A program made the position numbers and the translations under genes. DNA of 35,447 nucleotides from a virus, in the IMG/VR virus record IMGVR_UViG_3300047463_000012, positions 1 to 35,447 of that record. One strand, written 5' to 3'. Positions 25,059 through 32,094 of this stretch are shown here, in pieces. The notes under the pieces are model-generated. The model worked only from the letters and a program-made list of their open reading frames with translations. It ran no database searches and was not told where the DNA came from. The number at the start of each line of letters is the position of its first letter. Positions within the stretch are counted from its first letter, which is position 1.

Positions 25059-25238
25059 CTAAGCAGCGGTCAACTGGTCTTCGTCAAACCAACGGTTATG
25101 GGCTTCACCAGCGGCGTTCGTCCAAACCAGAAGACATTGCACAGTACCGTCTTCCAGCATACGCAAAGCATCAACAGTGCCTTCCGGGACTTCAGCCTTC
25201 AGTTTGACCACATCACCCTTTTTAAATGCAGTAGCCAT
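25059..25238 (-). CDS. Small protein, YodC/DUF2158-like
   Basis: This is a short gene of 59 residues: MATAFKKGDVVKLKAEVPEG, then TVDALRMLEDGTVQCLLVW, then TNAAGEAHNRWFDEDQLTAA. The pattern F.KGDVVKLK...G..V.C.W......RWF.EDQL resembles the YodC/DUF2158 family, a small SH3-like barrel of unknown function that is common in phages. AGGAGA lies about 6 nt before the ATG. It fills the space between a virion protein and the repeat fibre, and both flanking gaps are under 15 nt. Confidence 0.8.
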   Translation of the reverse strand: MATAFKKGDVVKLKAEVPEGTVDALRMLEDGTVQCLLVWTNAAGEAHNRWFDEDQLTAA

Positions 25239-25249
25239 ATATTCTCCTA

Positions 25250-25825
25250 TTACGACAGGCTGAAGGTATAGGTAACGTTCAACGTGTCACCCGAAACAAC
25301 AGAGCGGTTACCCGGCGATGAAAAGCTGGCCTCCGAAAACAAAGTGCCAGTGCTGCCGCCTTTGGTGCTATTGCTGATCAAAAACGCACCTGCAATAGTC
25401 GAAGTAGCATTCATGCTAAACGCAGCCGGAGAAGACGAGTTGGTAATAACCGAAGGGCTGGCGGTGGTGGCGGTGCCAAACGAACAGGTCACGCGAGTCG
25501 AGTTGCTGTAACCCGTATTTTCAGTCCAACCTGTATGGGAAGCCGAAGTATCACCAGCAGCATAAGTCGGAGCGGAAGCGCCATCAACCAGACCCAGATA
25601 CCAAGTGGCAGTTGCTGCCGAGGACGAGAAATACACGGCGTTCATGTTTTGACGACCGACGTTGGTAGTCAGGTTGCTCATTTCTTCTTCCCACTTAACC
25701 TGACCGTCAGCGCCGATACATTGAATTTTATAGACGCCCTTACCAACCGACGCCTCTTGAACCCCAGAACCTTGTGCAACGGTGCAACCAACGCTGTCCG
25801 CCGCGATAGCTTGTTCTTGCAACAT
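25250..25825 (-). CDS. Beta-rich virion protein
   Basis: The start chosen is the ATG at 25825 (191 residues), which has AAGGAG 6 nt upstream; an open extension to 25933 would overlap the previous gene and lacks a ribosome site. The N-terminal part (to about 65) includes GKGVYKIQCIGADGQVKWEEEMSN. The rest is a beta sandwich with NLTTNVGRQNMNAVYF, TWYLGLVDGASAPTYAAGDT, SHTGWTE and a C-terminal SGDTLNVTYTFSLS. This domain is widespread in phage structural modules. It may share its fold with the 145-aa neighbour, which has a similar order of strands. It is probably a head or tail decoration protein. Confidence 0.7.
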   Translation of the reverse strand: MLQEQAIAADSVGCTVAQGSGVQEASVGKGVYKIQCIGADGQVKWEEEMSNLTTNVGRQNMNAVYFSSSAATATWYLGLVDGASAPTYAAGDTSASHTGWTENTGYSNSTRVTCSFGTATTASPSVITNSSSPAAFSMNATSTIAGAFLISNSTKGGSTGTLFSEASFSSPGNRSVVSGDTLNVTYTFSLS

Positions 25826-25835
25826 AATTAACTCC

Positions 25836-26273
25836 TTAAGAAATACGAACAATAGCGGTTGTGTTTGTTGCCGCTGGAAATTGCACACTAAAAGTTGTGG
25901 TAGAAACTTTGTCGCTACCAAAATCCAAAACAATCATCGCCGGATTAGACGATCCATCATATTTATAAATAAGCGCACCACGAGCAGTGATAGCACCAGA
26001 CCAAGAAACATTAGAAAAAGAATAATACGAAGTAGTACCGCTAGACCCGACTGTAGGCACTTGAGAAACTGTGAGAATCTGCCCTCCTGCGGTATATCCA
26101 GCGTTAGTAACTTCTCCACTTGTCGTATATCCTGTCGTTGTTGAGTCTAGTGTTGCTGCGTTAGTGTATAGAGCAATCTTGAATACTTGGGTCGTGCCTG
26201 TGCCTAGATTAAACGTGCCGGTATTAAGGCCGTTTTTGTAGGTGTTAGTAGCGTAGTTGCCGGTAAATGGCAT
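25836..26273 (-). CDS. Beta-rich virion protein, downstream of an HNH gene
   Basis: This 145-residue protein carries the conserved phage stretch TTQVFKIALYTNAATLDSTT, followed by GYTTSGEVTNAGYTAGGQIL. Strands follow with YYSFSNVSWSGAITARGALIY, VLDFGSDKVSTTTFSVQFPA and a C-terminal AIVRIS. This family is often found in podovirus structural clusters. Unlike almost every neighbour, no Shine-Dalgarno box is seen in the 20 nt before its ATG, where an A/T-rich stretch follows the stop of the HNH gene. It may have lost its original upstream region to that insertion and may now rely on reinitiation. Confidence 0.7.
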   Translation of the reverse strand: MPFTGNYATNTYKNGLNTGTFNLGTGTTQVFKIALYTNAATLDSTTTGYTTSGEVTNAGYTAGGQILTVSQVPTVGSSGTTSYYSFSNVSWSGAITARGALIYKYDGSSNPAMIVLDFGSDKVSTTTFSVQFPAATNTTAIVRIS

Positions 26274-26280
26274 AAAAATA

Positions 26281-26781
26281 TTATGTGCCTAGGCTATTTG
26301 ATTTTCTACGGTTTTCAGACTGCAAAATTACACGTAAGTTAAACGGAGTATGCAATCCACATACATCTTTACCGCGCAAAGGAATAATATGATCTACTTC
26401 CCACTTTTTACCAGTAACTTCAGTTCTTAGTCTAGCCAAATCATAGGCTTCAGTAATTAGCCACAACATATCCGAATCATTGGTAACCCAACCCGGAGTT
26501 GCTTTAGTTTTAGATGCATATCTGCGAGCAGTTCTAGCATTTACTTTTGCGCGGTTATGTTTAGCCCAGCGGTTACATTTTTCATTGTGCCGCTTACGGT
26601 TTGCGGCAACCCAACGGGCTGACTTCCGAATTACTAGTTCTTTATTTTCTATGTAGTATTTACCCATATAAGACACCACACAGACCTTACATATATTACG
26701 AAGCCCGTCTTTACGAGACTTATCCCGATGAAATTCGGAAACTTCTTTAGTTTCCTTACATTTTGTACATTGTTTTATCAT
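26281..26781 (-). CDS. HNH homing-type endonuclease (second of three)
   Basis: This 166-residue protein has an N-terminal zinc knuckle (C5, C8, C31, C34 in KQCTKCKETKEVSEFHRDKS and ICKVC), a basic helical linker (40-95), and a C-terminal HNH motif VDHIIPLRGKDVCGLHTPFN with a following EN..KSN (D130, H131, H144, N148, N157). It starts with an ATGA overlap on the adaptor gene and has no Shine-Dalgarno box, so translation depends on coupling. Its N-terminal zinc module differs from those of the other two HNH genes here, whereas its nuclease end closely matches the third. It is probably a mobile intergenic endonuclease. Confidence 0.9.
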   Translation of the reverse strand: MIKQCTKCKETKEVSEFHRDKSRKDGLRNICKVCVVSYMGKYYIENKELVIRKSARWVAANRKRHNEKCNRWAKHNRAKVNARTARRYASKTKATPGWVTNDSDMLWLITEAYDLARLRTEVTGKKWEVDHIIPLRGKDVCGLHTPFNLRVILQSENRRKSNSLGT

Positions 26782-27503
26782 GTTACTTTTTGACGATACT
26801 GCCCATTGCGGTATGCATCGGAGCGTTCCAAACCATCTCCCAGACGTTTTGCTTGTCCCAAGGCTTCTTGATATTTAGCATCATATCTTGCCATCATGTC
26901 GGCTTCACCCTTCAGGAACGTGCAAGCCTCAACTAAACATCCATAGAGAAGTGCAGTATCGAAATTATCTCCTAACCATGTATGCCCATCTGCTGTGGTA
27001 GTTATACTTTCAGGGAAATAATAGTAATGCAGTTCTACTCCGTAAGCACTATCGGGTGTTGGGCCAAGAATAAACGACAACTCGTTGGTAATTACAGGAG
27101 AACCCGAATCAGTCGTAGTCGGCCCAAAGATAGCGTAATACTGCGGCTGTGCAACATAAGATGCCGTCGGGAAAGACTCCCGAATGAAGTTAACATCTTT
27201 GTTAAGTAGGTAGCTGTAGTTGCCCGTGCCGTCAATAACCGCCATCGAATAAACAGATAGAAAATCAGACGGGCAAGACAGATATTTGTTGTTGGCGTAG
27301 GTGGTTCCGGTTACGTTCTTACGCAGCGACGGGAACTGGATGGTGTTGTAAATACGAAGTTCAGCCTGCTCAATAAACGTGTTGATTTGTTGAGAGCTAG
27401 TAACTGTGGCTGTGGATGTATTATCCGTGCCAGTAAAGGACGTGGACGGGAAATCGCTTTCGACGTACGCCTTGATCGTATTAAACAACGTGGTGTAGTT
27501 CAC
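26778..27503 (-). CDS. Head-tail adaptor / tail tubular protein A-like
   Basis: This 241-residue protein starts with GTG at 27503, five bases after AAGGAG. Features are a helical start (TLFNTIKAYVESDFPSTSF), FIEQAELRIYNTIQFPSLRKN, YLSCPSDFLSVYSMAV, the PQYYAIFGP strand, FILGPTPDSAYGVELHYYYF, and a helical end with ALLYGCLVEACTFLKGEADM and a YDAKYQEAL helix. This matches the phage adaptor family that forms the ring under the portal, like T7 gp11. It sits with connector genes, as expected. The C-terminal helices would contact the portal or tail hub. The family call is good; exact equivalence to T7 gp11 is inferred. Confidence 0.8.
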   Translation of the reverse strand: MNYTTLFNTIKAYVESDFPSTSFTGTDNTSTATVTSSQQINTFIEQAELRIYNTIQFPSLRKNVTGTTYANNKYLSCPSDFLSVYSMAVIDGTGNYSYLLNKDVNFIRESFPTASYVAQPQYYAIFGPTTTDSGSPVITNELSFILGPTPDSAYGVELHYYYFPESITTTADGHTWLGDNFDTALLYGCLVEACTFLKGEADMMARYDAKYQEALGQAKRLGDGLERSDAYRNGQYRQKVT

Positions 27504-27516
27504 GCCAACTCCTTAC

Positions 27517-27714
27517 CTACGCCATCGGCCCACGGCACATCTTGCCTTTGGTAGCAGCACCATACCCACGCATTTCAATACCCGACGTTTTCACGTCTTT
27601 TTCAGGATAACCATTGTTACCGGTATCATGGGTATTGGGCTTGGGCTGCGTATACTTGTTGGTCGGGTCTTTATCGCCCCAACCAAAGAACTGAAATTCA
27701 GGTTTTTGTGCCAT
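27517..27714 (-). CDS. Small conserved phage protein
   Basis: This 65-residue protein (MAQKPEFQFFGWGDKD at the start, and MRGYGAATKGKMCRGPMA at the end) is rich in Gly, Lys and Asn. The closing motif RG.GAATKG....GPMA is a conserved ending of small phage proteins encoded beside adaptor genes in environmental podoviruses. Its ATG overlaps the stop of the 54-aa gene by one base (TAATG). Function is unknown; it is too short and polar for a membrane protein. Confidence 0.75.
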   Translation of the reverse strand: MAQKPEFQFFGWGDKDPTNKYTQPKPNTHDTGNNGYPEKDVKTSGIEMRGYGAATKGKMCRGPMA

Positions 27715-27878
27715 TAGCGCCCCCGGCTTGACGATTTCTGGTTCATAGCACGAGCGACATTCCGCCCATACTTCTTCATTTCCAGCGATGTAACACCACC
27801 GCGCTTCATGCCATGCAGGCGCTTTTCATGCGCTTTGACTTCCTTATCGGCAATCTGTTTGACCTGTTTCTTGTCCAT
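27714..27878 (-). CDS. Small basic conserved phage protein
   Basis: A 54-residue gene: MDKKQVKQIADKEVKAHEKR, then LHGMKRGGVTSLEMKKYGRN, then VARAMNQKSSSRGR. The GGVTSLEMKKYGRNVARA segment is recurrent in podovirus neck regions. The AGGAGA box lies about 5 nt before the ATG and the stop overlaps the next ATG by one base. High Lys/Arg content suggests nucleic acid or acidic protein contact. Function is unknown. Confidence 0.8.
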   Translation of the reverse strand: MDKKQVKQIADKEVKAHEKRLHGMKRGGVTSLEMKKYGRNVARAMNQKSSSRGR

Positions 27879-27887
27879 TTAAATCTC

Positions 27888-28313
27888 CTAAGTTACCGCG
27901 ATTGTAACAGTTCCAATGCTAATACCCATTGCCAGATTATTGGGGGTCAATCCGGCATCATCACTACTCGCCCCACCAACGGGGGAAAAGCCCCACTGGA
28001 TTATCCGACTACCGCCTTCAGGATAACCAGATGCCAGCGGCCCCGTGCCACTTGGCTGAATTTGCAAACCACTTGTGCCTGATACGTTGTAACTCACATC
28101 GGGCCTCGGCTCTCTTACTGCCTGCGGATCATTGACCGGGTATAGACCAAGTTGCAACTGCGGGTGGTCGGGTTCCCAACACTCAGGACAGACCTTAATG
28201 CTTACATTTTTAGTCTTAATAACCAGAGTCTTAAGCTGTGTCAACTTATATCTAAAACCACACCGGTCACATTCAGCAATTGAATTCCGGGCAGAAGCAA
28301 ATCTACTCGGCAT
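27888..28313 (-). CDS. Zinc-ribbon virion-module protein
   Basis: This 141-residue protein has an N-terminal zinc ribbon (C15-x2-C18 and C42-x2-C45 in ECDRCGFRYKLTQLKTL and VCPECWEPDHPQL), then the conserved LGLYPVNDPQAVREPRPD, and a Gly/Ser/Pro-rich beta end. The same combination, CDRCGF.Y...L, CWE.DHPQL and DPQA...PRPD, is common in podovirus structural clusters. GAGGT lies before the ATG. It is likely a minor head or neck component; the role of the zinc site is unknown. Confidence 0.75.
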   Translation of the reverse strand: MPSRFASARNSIAECDRCGFRYKLTQLKTLVIKTKNVSIKVCPECWEPDHPQLQLGLYPVNDPQAVREPRPDVSYNVSGTSGLQIQPSGTGPLASGYPEGGSRIIQWGFSPVGGASSDDAGLTPNNLAMGISIGTVTIAVT

Positions 28314-28316
28314 GGC

Positions 28317-29036
28317 TTACCTCAAAAACGTCTCACGCGGTACAAACCGGACTGCCGCCTTCTCGCGGTCTTCAGTAGAAGCCCAATCCCAAGCCTCATC
28401 GTAATCCGCCTTAAGCATTGGAATACGCGCTTCAGCACCCACAATCTTTTTTGACAAATAATAAGAAAGACCAGCAACCAGCACAGGGAGGAACCGAAAC
28501 GGAATGTCCTGACCATTAACCCCATTACCCGCTTCCTGAAGCCTGCGCAGCCGCCAATAAACGAACGTATAAGTTTGGCTTGAATCCGGTGCGGGCCAGA
28601 CATGAATCTTGGGGTAGACCACGTCACCCGCAGCATTAGTCGCTCCAGACAAGCGCTGAATCCAGACCTGAATAGGCCGACCAGTAGCGTTCTTGTTGGG
28701 GATCATCGCGTAGGTAGACTCACTAATCCGCGTAATGTTGATGTCGGTTTGGTTAGAGCCAGAACCGGTGCGGATGACGTGATCAAGCAGGTCAACGGTA
28801 TCAATCGGGTAATCATAGTCAATCACCCCCGGAGACAGAGTTATAGAACCTTGCTCTATCGTCCACATATTGATACCGCGATTCGCCCACTCAAGCAGCA
28901 TGAGATTAAGACTACGTCGTGCAGTCCTCAAGTCATAGCCTGAGCGCAACTCAGCGCCACAACGCTCAAAAGCCTCTTCACAAATTGTGTTGAGGTCTAG
29001 GTTAAACGCAGTGGTATCTGTAGTTTTATATGCCAT
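28317..29036 (-). CDS. Head-tail connector / tail accessory factor-like protein
   Basis: This 239-residue protein carries a strongly conserved signature: LNTICEEAFERCGAELRSGY, DLRTARRSLNLMLLEWANRG and INMWTIEQGSITLSPGVIDY. It continues with YPIDTVDLLDHVIRTG, an ISESTYAMIPNKNATGRPIQ segment and an alpha-helical end (FRFLPVLVAGLSYYLSKKIV). Such proteins sit with adaptor genes in podoviruses and resemble P22 gp4-type tail accessory factors in layout. Its ATG overlaps the DUF5872 gene stop by one base. It probably forms the ring between portal and tail hub. The role is inferred from family context. Confidence 0.7.
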   Translation of the reverse strand: MAYKTTDTTAFNLDLNTICEEAFERCGAELRSGYDLRTARRSLNLMLLEWANRGINMWTIEQGSITLSPGVIDYDYPIDTVDLLDHVIRTGSGSNQTDINITRISESTYAMIPNKNATGRPIQVWIQRLSGATNAAGDVVYPKIHVWPAPDSSQTYTFVYWRLRRLQEAGNGVNGQDIPFRFLPVLVAGLSYYLSKKIVGAEARIPMLKADYDEAWDWASTEDREKAAVRFVPRETFLR

Positions 29037-29269
29037 TATCTAAACCTTGCGGTCTTTCTAGCGATGCCCTTCGGTTGAGCTACAAACTGTTTTCCAGCTT
29101 TCTTACCCGCCCGTTTAGCACGGGTGGTTGCTGCATATTCCGCAGAACTCAAAGACTTGATGGCGGCAGTGGGCAAGTATCTCTCACCCGTATCGGAAGA
29201 ACGCTTACCGCTTTTGGTTCTCCACTTCTGCGCTGTCCAGTCTTTCAGACTCTGCTGCGGGTTTCTCAC
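29036..29269 (-). CDS. DUF5872 protein
   Basis: The start chosen is GTG at 29269 (77 residues), which overlaps the stop of the gene upstream (GTGA) and begins just before the conserved domain; an alternative GTG at 29332 would add 21 residues. The product matches DUF5872: SLKDWTAQKWRTKSGKRSSD, TGERYLPTAAIKSLSSAEYA and KQFVAQPKGIARKTARFR. This domain occurs in phages and giant viruses and is unusually basic. Function is unknown. It may bind packaged DNA, judged only by charge and its place among head genes. Confidence 0.8.
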   Translation of the reverse strand: MRNPQQSLKDWTAQKWRTKSGKRSSDTGERYLPTAAIKSLSSAEYAATTRAKRAGKKAGKQFVAQPKGIARKTARFR

Positions 29270-29451
29270 TTGTAGCCCCCGCCTTTGGCTTTGTACGATT
29301 TTGCCAGCAACTGTGCCTTGCGGGCTGACCACTGCCCCGCCTTGGTTCCTTGCACAGCCCTAGATTTAATGGACTCAAAAAGAGACTTACGCATACCCGG
29401 TTTGGTATACACGCCAGCCTGATTCACCTTACTTTTTGCTTTCTGTGCCAT
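29266..29451 (-). CDS. Small basic virion-module protein
   Basis: This 61-residue protein reads MAQKAKSKVNQAGVYTKPGM, RKSLFESIKSRAVQGTKAGQ, then WSARKAQLLAKSYKAKGGGYK. The motif V..AG.YTKP.MRK.LF..IK and the ending GQWSARKAQ.LAK.YKAKGGGY are conserved in small phage proteins next to DUF5872 genes. It is strongly basic and probably structured around the second half. Its ATG overlaps the stop of the gene upstream (TAATG). No function is known. Confidence 0.75.
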   Translation of the reverse strand: MAQKAKSKVNQAGVYTKPGMRKSLFESIKSRAVQGTKAGQWSARKAQLLAKSYKAKGGGYK

Positions 29452-29720
29452 TATTTCCGCAGTTTACTCAGTGTTTGAGCCAGACGGGCTTGCTTGCCAA
29501 GACGCCCAGATGCACCAGCTTTTTCCTTAGCAAATGCAGCAACACTCTTACCAGCCGCTTTTGCCTTAGCCGTGAACGCGCCGGGGCGTTTGATAGCCTT
29601 CTGAATCCATCCACCCTTTTTGAACAGGCCAACAGGCTCGGCACCGTCCCGTTTTACAGTGGTGCGGCCTCTAGGCATCTTTGACGGCGCAATAGCGCCC
29701 ATACCCCGGCTGGCTCTCAT
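29451..29720 (-). CDS. Small basic virion-module protein with WIQKAIKRPGAF motif
   Basis: The start is taken at the ATG of 29720, which overlaps the upstream stop (TAATG), giving 89 residues; a longer open frame to 29780 overlaps the previous gene and is rejected. Features are MPRGRTTVKRDGAEPVGLFK, then KGGWIQKAIKRPGAFTAKAK and an Ala/Lys-rich helix to the end. The KGGWIQKAIKKPG motif is recurrent in environmental phage head-neck clusters. It is strongly basic. It could act on DNA within the capsid or as a scaffold or cargo, but this is a guess from composition. Confidence 0.75.
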   Translation of the reverse strand: MRASRGMGAIAPSKMPRGRTTVKRDGAEPVGLFKKGGWIQKAIKRPGAFTAKAKAAGKSVAAFAKEKAGASGRLGKQARLAQTLSKLRK

Positions 29721-30343
29721 TAGCACATCTTTCCGCGAGTATGACCTTTTTTCTGGATCGAATGCTCGCCATGGGCACAAACCGAACCGCCAGCAGCCAT
29801 CTTGATTACCGTGCCTTTGGTGTGACCACGCTTCTGCTCACTATGTTCGCCATGCTTCAGATGCTTGGCTTTGTAACCGCCTTCGACATCCTTCGCCATG
29901 TTGCGCGGCCCCATGGTTTCTTTAATGCTGCCGCCTTTTTTGTAGCCTTTGGCTTCAGCTTCTTCATGCTTGATCATCGACTTTGGTGCGCCTTTTTTCT
30001 TCATGAAGCTGATTTCTTTCTTCATCATTGATTTCGATTCCATTTCGCCACCTTTCTTGTATGGAGCCATGCTCATTTGGTCTTTACCAATTTCTGCTTT
30101 CGATCTCATAAATCCACCTTTCTTCATACCGGCAAACCGGCCTAGCTTAGTAAAAGGCATGTCAACTTTGCCATGCCGGGTATCTTGTTTGTTTATAAGT
30201 GCCCTACCACCACCAGCCATCTTCTTCAAACCTTCCTTCGACATGCGTTCGGCATCAGACTGCTTAATACCGGTGCGCTTGGCAATCTCAGGGTTATGTG
30301 CAGCCGCACGAAACAACCGAAGCTGTTTCTCAGTCCACGGCAT
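29720..30343 (-). CDS. Lys/Gly-rich basic protein with repeated HG...QKxGHT motifs
   Basis: This 207-residue protein begins with a conserved helical domain (MPWTEKQLRLFRAAAHNPEI, KQSDAERMSKEG). Its central region is very basic, with KKGG blocks and the conserved FMKKKGAPKSMIKHEEAEAK. The C-terminal part holds two copies of one motif, HGEHSEQKRGHTKG and HGEHSIQKKGHTRG, the second preceded by GGSVCA. A related motif ends the neighbouring 66-aa protein. The His and Cys residues might bind metal. The genes overlap by one base at both ends (TAATG). It is probably a capsid-associated or internal protein; function is unknown. Confidence 0.75.
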   Translation of the reverse strand: MPWTEKQLRLFRAAAHNPEIAKRTGIKQSDAERMSKEGLKKMAGGGRALINKQDTRHGKVDMPFTKLGRFAGMKKGGFMRSKAEIGKDQMSMAPYKKGGEMESKSMMKKEISFMKKKGAPKSMIKHEEAEAKGYKKGGSIKETMGPRNMAKDVEGGYKAKHLKHGEHSEQKRGHTKGTVIKMAAGGSVCAHGEHSIQKKGHTRGKMC

Positions 30344-30543
30344 TAGACAAACTTCCCTTTGGTTTTACCCCGTTGCTCACAACCGTGACCACGGACGGAG
30401 CCGCCTTTTGCGTATTTTTTAGGGGTATTTACCGGACGCTCCGGAGTGGGCGCACCACCACGTTTTTCTTCTTCCGCACGAATTTTTGCATCGCGCATAT
30501 CTTGAAGCCCCGACGGTACCGGTGGTTGTTTTTGCTCTGCCAT
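30343..30543 (-). CDS. Small basic protein with GHGCEQRGKTKG ending
   Basis: This 66-residue protein has a Pro/Gln/Glu-rich helical start (MAEQKQPPVPSGLQDMRDAK), a charged middle, and the conserved ending KKYAKGGSVRGHGCEQRGKT followed by KGKFV. This ending is the short form of the motif repeated in the next gene. A G-rich ribosome site (GGGGGT) precedes the ATG and overlaps the XhlA-like gene stop. Function is unknown. Confidence 0.75.
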   Translation of the reverse strand: MAEQKQPPVPSGLQDMRDAKIRAEEEKRGGAPTPERPVNTPKKYAKGGSVRGHGCEQRGKTKGKFV

Positions 30544-30545
30544 CT

Positions 30546-30785
30546 CTACCCCCTAAACCAATGCAAAATATTAGCAACCAAGCCGCCGATTGCAGCACTG
30601 GCACCGCCAACCAACATCAAAGTCTTCCAGCCGCCCTTAGCTTCAGACAGGGTGCTTTTGATTTCACCAAGACATGCTTTGATCTGCTTCATGTCTGCTA
30701 CCAACTTATCCATATCTGCTTGCAGATGTTTAATCTCGGCAGTATGTGTAGCCAGTTCGCGTTCTGTTGAGGTGTTTTTTCTCAT
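30546..30785 (-). CDS. XhlA-like coiled-coil membrane protein
   Basis: This 79-residue protein has an N-terminal coiled coil (about 7-50: ELATHTAEIKHLQADMDKLV and KQIKACLGEIKSTLSEAKGG) followed by one TM helix (about 54-74, TLMLVGGASAAIGGLVANIL) and a short basic end. This is the layout of hemolysin XhlA-type phage proteins, which associate with membranes and in some phages help lysis. It lies far from the main lysis genes, among tiny basic virion proteins, so a different membrane role is also possible. Its ribosome site is weak. Confidence 0.7.
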   Translation of the reverse strand: MRKNTSTERELATHTAEIKHLQADMDKLVADMKQIKACLGEIKSTLSEAKGGWKTLMLVGGASAAIGGLVANILHWFRG

Positions 30786-30786
30786 G

Positions 30787-31041
30787 TCAGCAGTTCCATG
30801 CCCGCAACGATTTATTAATGCGGCTGTTCGGGTCTTTGGCTGTCTTCGCTGAAGTCAGCTTCTTCTTCATACCCGTCATCCTCGCACAAAAAGAATCGCG
30901 CCGGGAGCCGCCTTCTGGTTGGGGCCGCTTCAAGCCGGGCTTTCCGGGATTGGCGCGATTGTATGAAGCCCGACCCTTCGCGTTCAGACCACCTTTCGGA
31001 TTCTTGCCTTCTGCTCTTTGCCATGCTGGTGTTTTAGCCAT
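30787..31041 (-). CDS. DUF6321 protein
   Basis: This 84-residue protein matches DUF6321 throughout: AWQRAEGKNPKGGLNAKGRA, then SYNRANPGKPGLKRP, SFCARMTGMKKKLTSAKTAK and DPNSRINKSLRAWNC. This short domain is found in phages and giant viruses, with invariant Gly-Gly-Leu, SFCARM and SRIN motifs. The two conserved Cys could bind metal. Its ATG overlaps the glycosyltransferase gene stop by one base. The function is unknown; the family assignment is strong. Confidence 0.88.
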   Translation of the reverse strand: MAKTPAWQRAEGKNPKGGLNAKGRASYNRANPGKPGLKRPQPEGGSRRDSFCARMTGMKKKLTSAKTAKDPNSRINKSLRAWNC

Positions 31042-31778
31042 TATGCGGCTTCCTTGTTGTCCTTTAACGGTTTTAACATGGGGTAGAGGATGTCTTCCCC
31101 GTAATTGCCTTCGTATTCGGTTGCACCGAGGTGGCCGATTTTGATTGTGGGGTCGATCCAGACTTCAAACCCTTCTTCGCGGGCGCGATCACACAAGAGG
31201 TAGTCTTCTCCGATGTAACCTTCTGGGGTTGACTTAAAATCAAAAAGAGAATAAAGATGCTTGTCGGCACTTGCGTCATAGTACCTCCACTCGGGATGCT
31301 TATCCCGCAGCGTCTCAAGTACCTGCCGCTGAATCATCATAAAGCCAGTACCAACCCGCTTGGCCCGCACCAGCCCCATCTTATCCATCGCAATACAACC
31401 ATTTTCATCTTGGTCGAGATTGGAGTAGTAAGTGGTTTGCTTTTTACGGGCGCAGGCAATTCCAGCCACGATATTCTTGGTCGAAGACCATGCAAGCAAC
31501 CGCGTAATATCTTCAGGATCAATGCTCATATCGGAGTCGATAAAAAGCATGTCTGTGCAGTCGGTCTCAAGGAAGTTACCAACCAGAAGATTACGAGCGC
31601 GGGAAACGACAGAACAGCCGCAAATGGTCTCAAGAGTCATCTCAATCCCATGCTGATCGGCCATCCTGCCGAACTTAATCAATGCGCCCGCCAGCTTTAC
31701 CGAAACCTTGAAATCGTATGACGGTATCGCGATAAACAGCTTACGGCCACTTAAGTCATAAGACTGCTGGTTTTGCAT
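31041..31778 (-). CDS. GT-A family glycosyltransferase
   Basis: This 245-residue protein has a GT-A fold: an N-terminal beta strand (GRKLFIAIPSYDFKVSVKLA), conserved VSRARNLLVGNFL, the metal-binding DSD (81-83) in TDMLFIDSDMSIDPEDITRL, KNIVAGIACARKK, and the C-terminal acceptor block YIGEDYLLCDRAREEGFEVW (D192 predicted base) with a His (H216) that could finish the metal site. It would transfer a sugar from a nucleotide donor. It sits within virion genes rather than metabolic ones, so targets may be capsid or tail proteins or host surface glycans. The gene starts 3 nt after the previous stop. Confidence 0.85.
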   Translation of the reverse strand: MQNQQSYDLSGRKLFIAIPSYDFKVSVKLAGALIKFGRMADQHGIEMTLETICGCSVVSRARNLLVGNFLETDCTDMLFIDSDMSIDPEDITRLLAWSSTKNIVAGIACARKKQTTYYSNLDQDENGCIAMDKMGLVRAKRVGTGFMMIQRQVLETLRDKHPEWRYYDASADKHLYSLFDFKSTPEGYIGEDYLLCDRAREEGFEVWIDPTIKIGHLGATEYEGNYGEDILYPMLKPLKDNKEAA

Positions 31779-31781
31779 AGA

Positions 31782-32081
31782 TCACGCGTAGAAGATGGTT
31801 GCCGAACCAAGGCTTGTTACAGCCCCATACGGCGAAGTCTGAACCAACAACCCCTCACCGGGCATCAGAAGATAGGTGGGTTGAGTGGCTGAAGCAACGG
31901 TATTAACCGTCACAAGCACGTTACCACTCGTCCCGCCATCTTTGATCACCAGAGAACCAGCCGTCCCAGACGGCACAATATAGATCGACTTAATACGGCA
32001 GCGAGCAATATTGCTGTTGCTCTGGGATTTAAATTGCCCATCCGCAGTAAGGGGAACACTTGCTAGAACATCAGTCTGCAT
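31782..32081 (-). CDS. Small beta-rich virion protein
   Basis: This 99-residue protein shows a beta-rich pattern (SIYIVPSGTAGSLVIKDGGT, then LVTVNTVASATQPTYLLMPG and GLLVQTSPYGAV), typical of small head decoration or stabiliser proteins in phage head clusters. A G-rich ribosome site precedes the ATG. It lies between the glycosyltransferase and the larger decoration-like protein. The exact family is unknown to me. Confidence 0.65.
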   Translation of the reverse strand: MQTDVLASVPLTADGQFKSQSNSNIARCRIKSIYIVPSGTAGSLVIKDGGTSGNVLVTVNTVASATQPTYLLMPGEGLLVQTSPYGAVTSLGSATIFYA

Positions 32082-32094
32082 AGCAGCCCCCTAC

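Noticed and set aside
25826-25933. N-terminal extension of the 191-aa virion protein
   Set aside because: It overlaps the previous gene by almost 100 bases, lacks a ribosome site and has a different composition; the ATG at 25825 has AAGGAG.
26278-26795. Flanking direct repeat around the second HNH gene, like that of the first
   Set aside because: Only a short ACATRA match is shared by the two ends, which is within chance.
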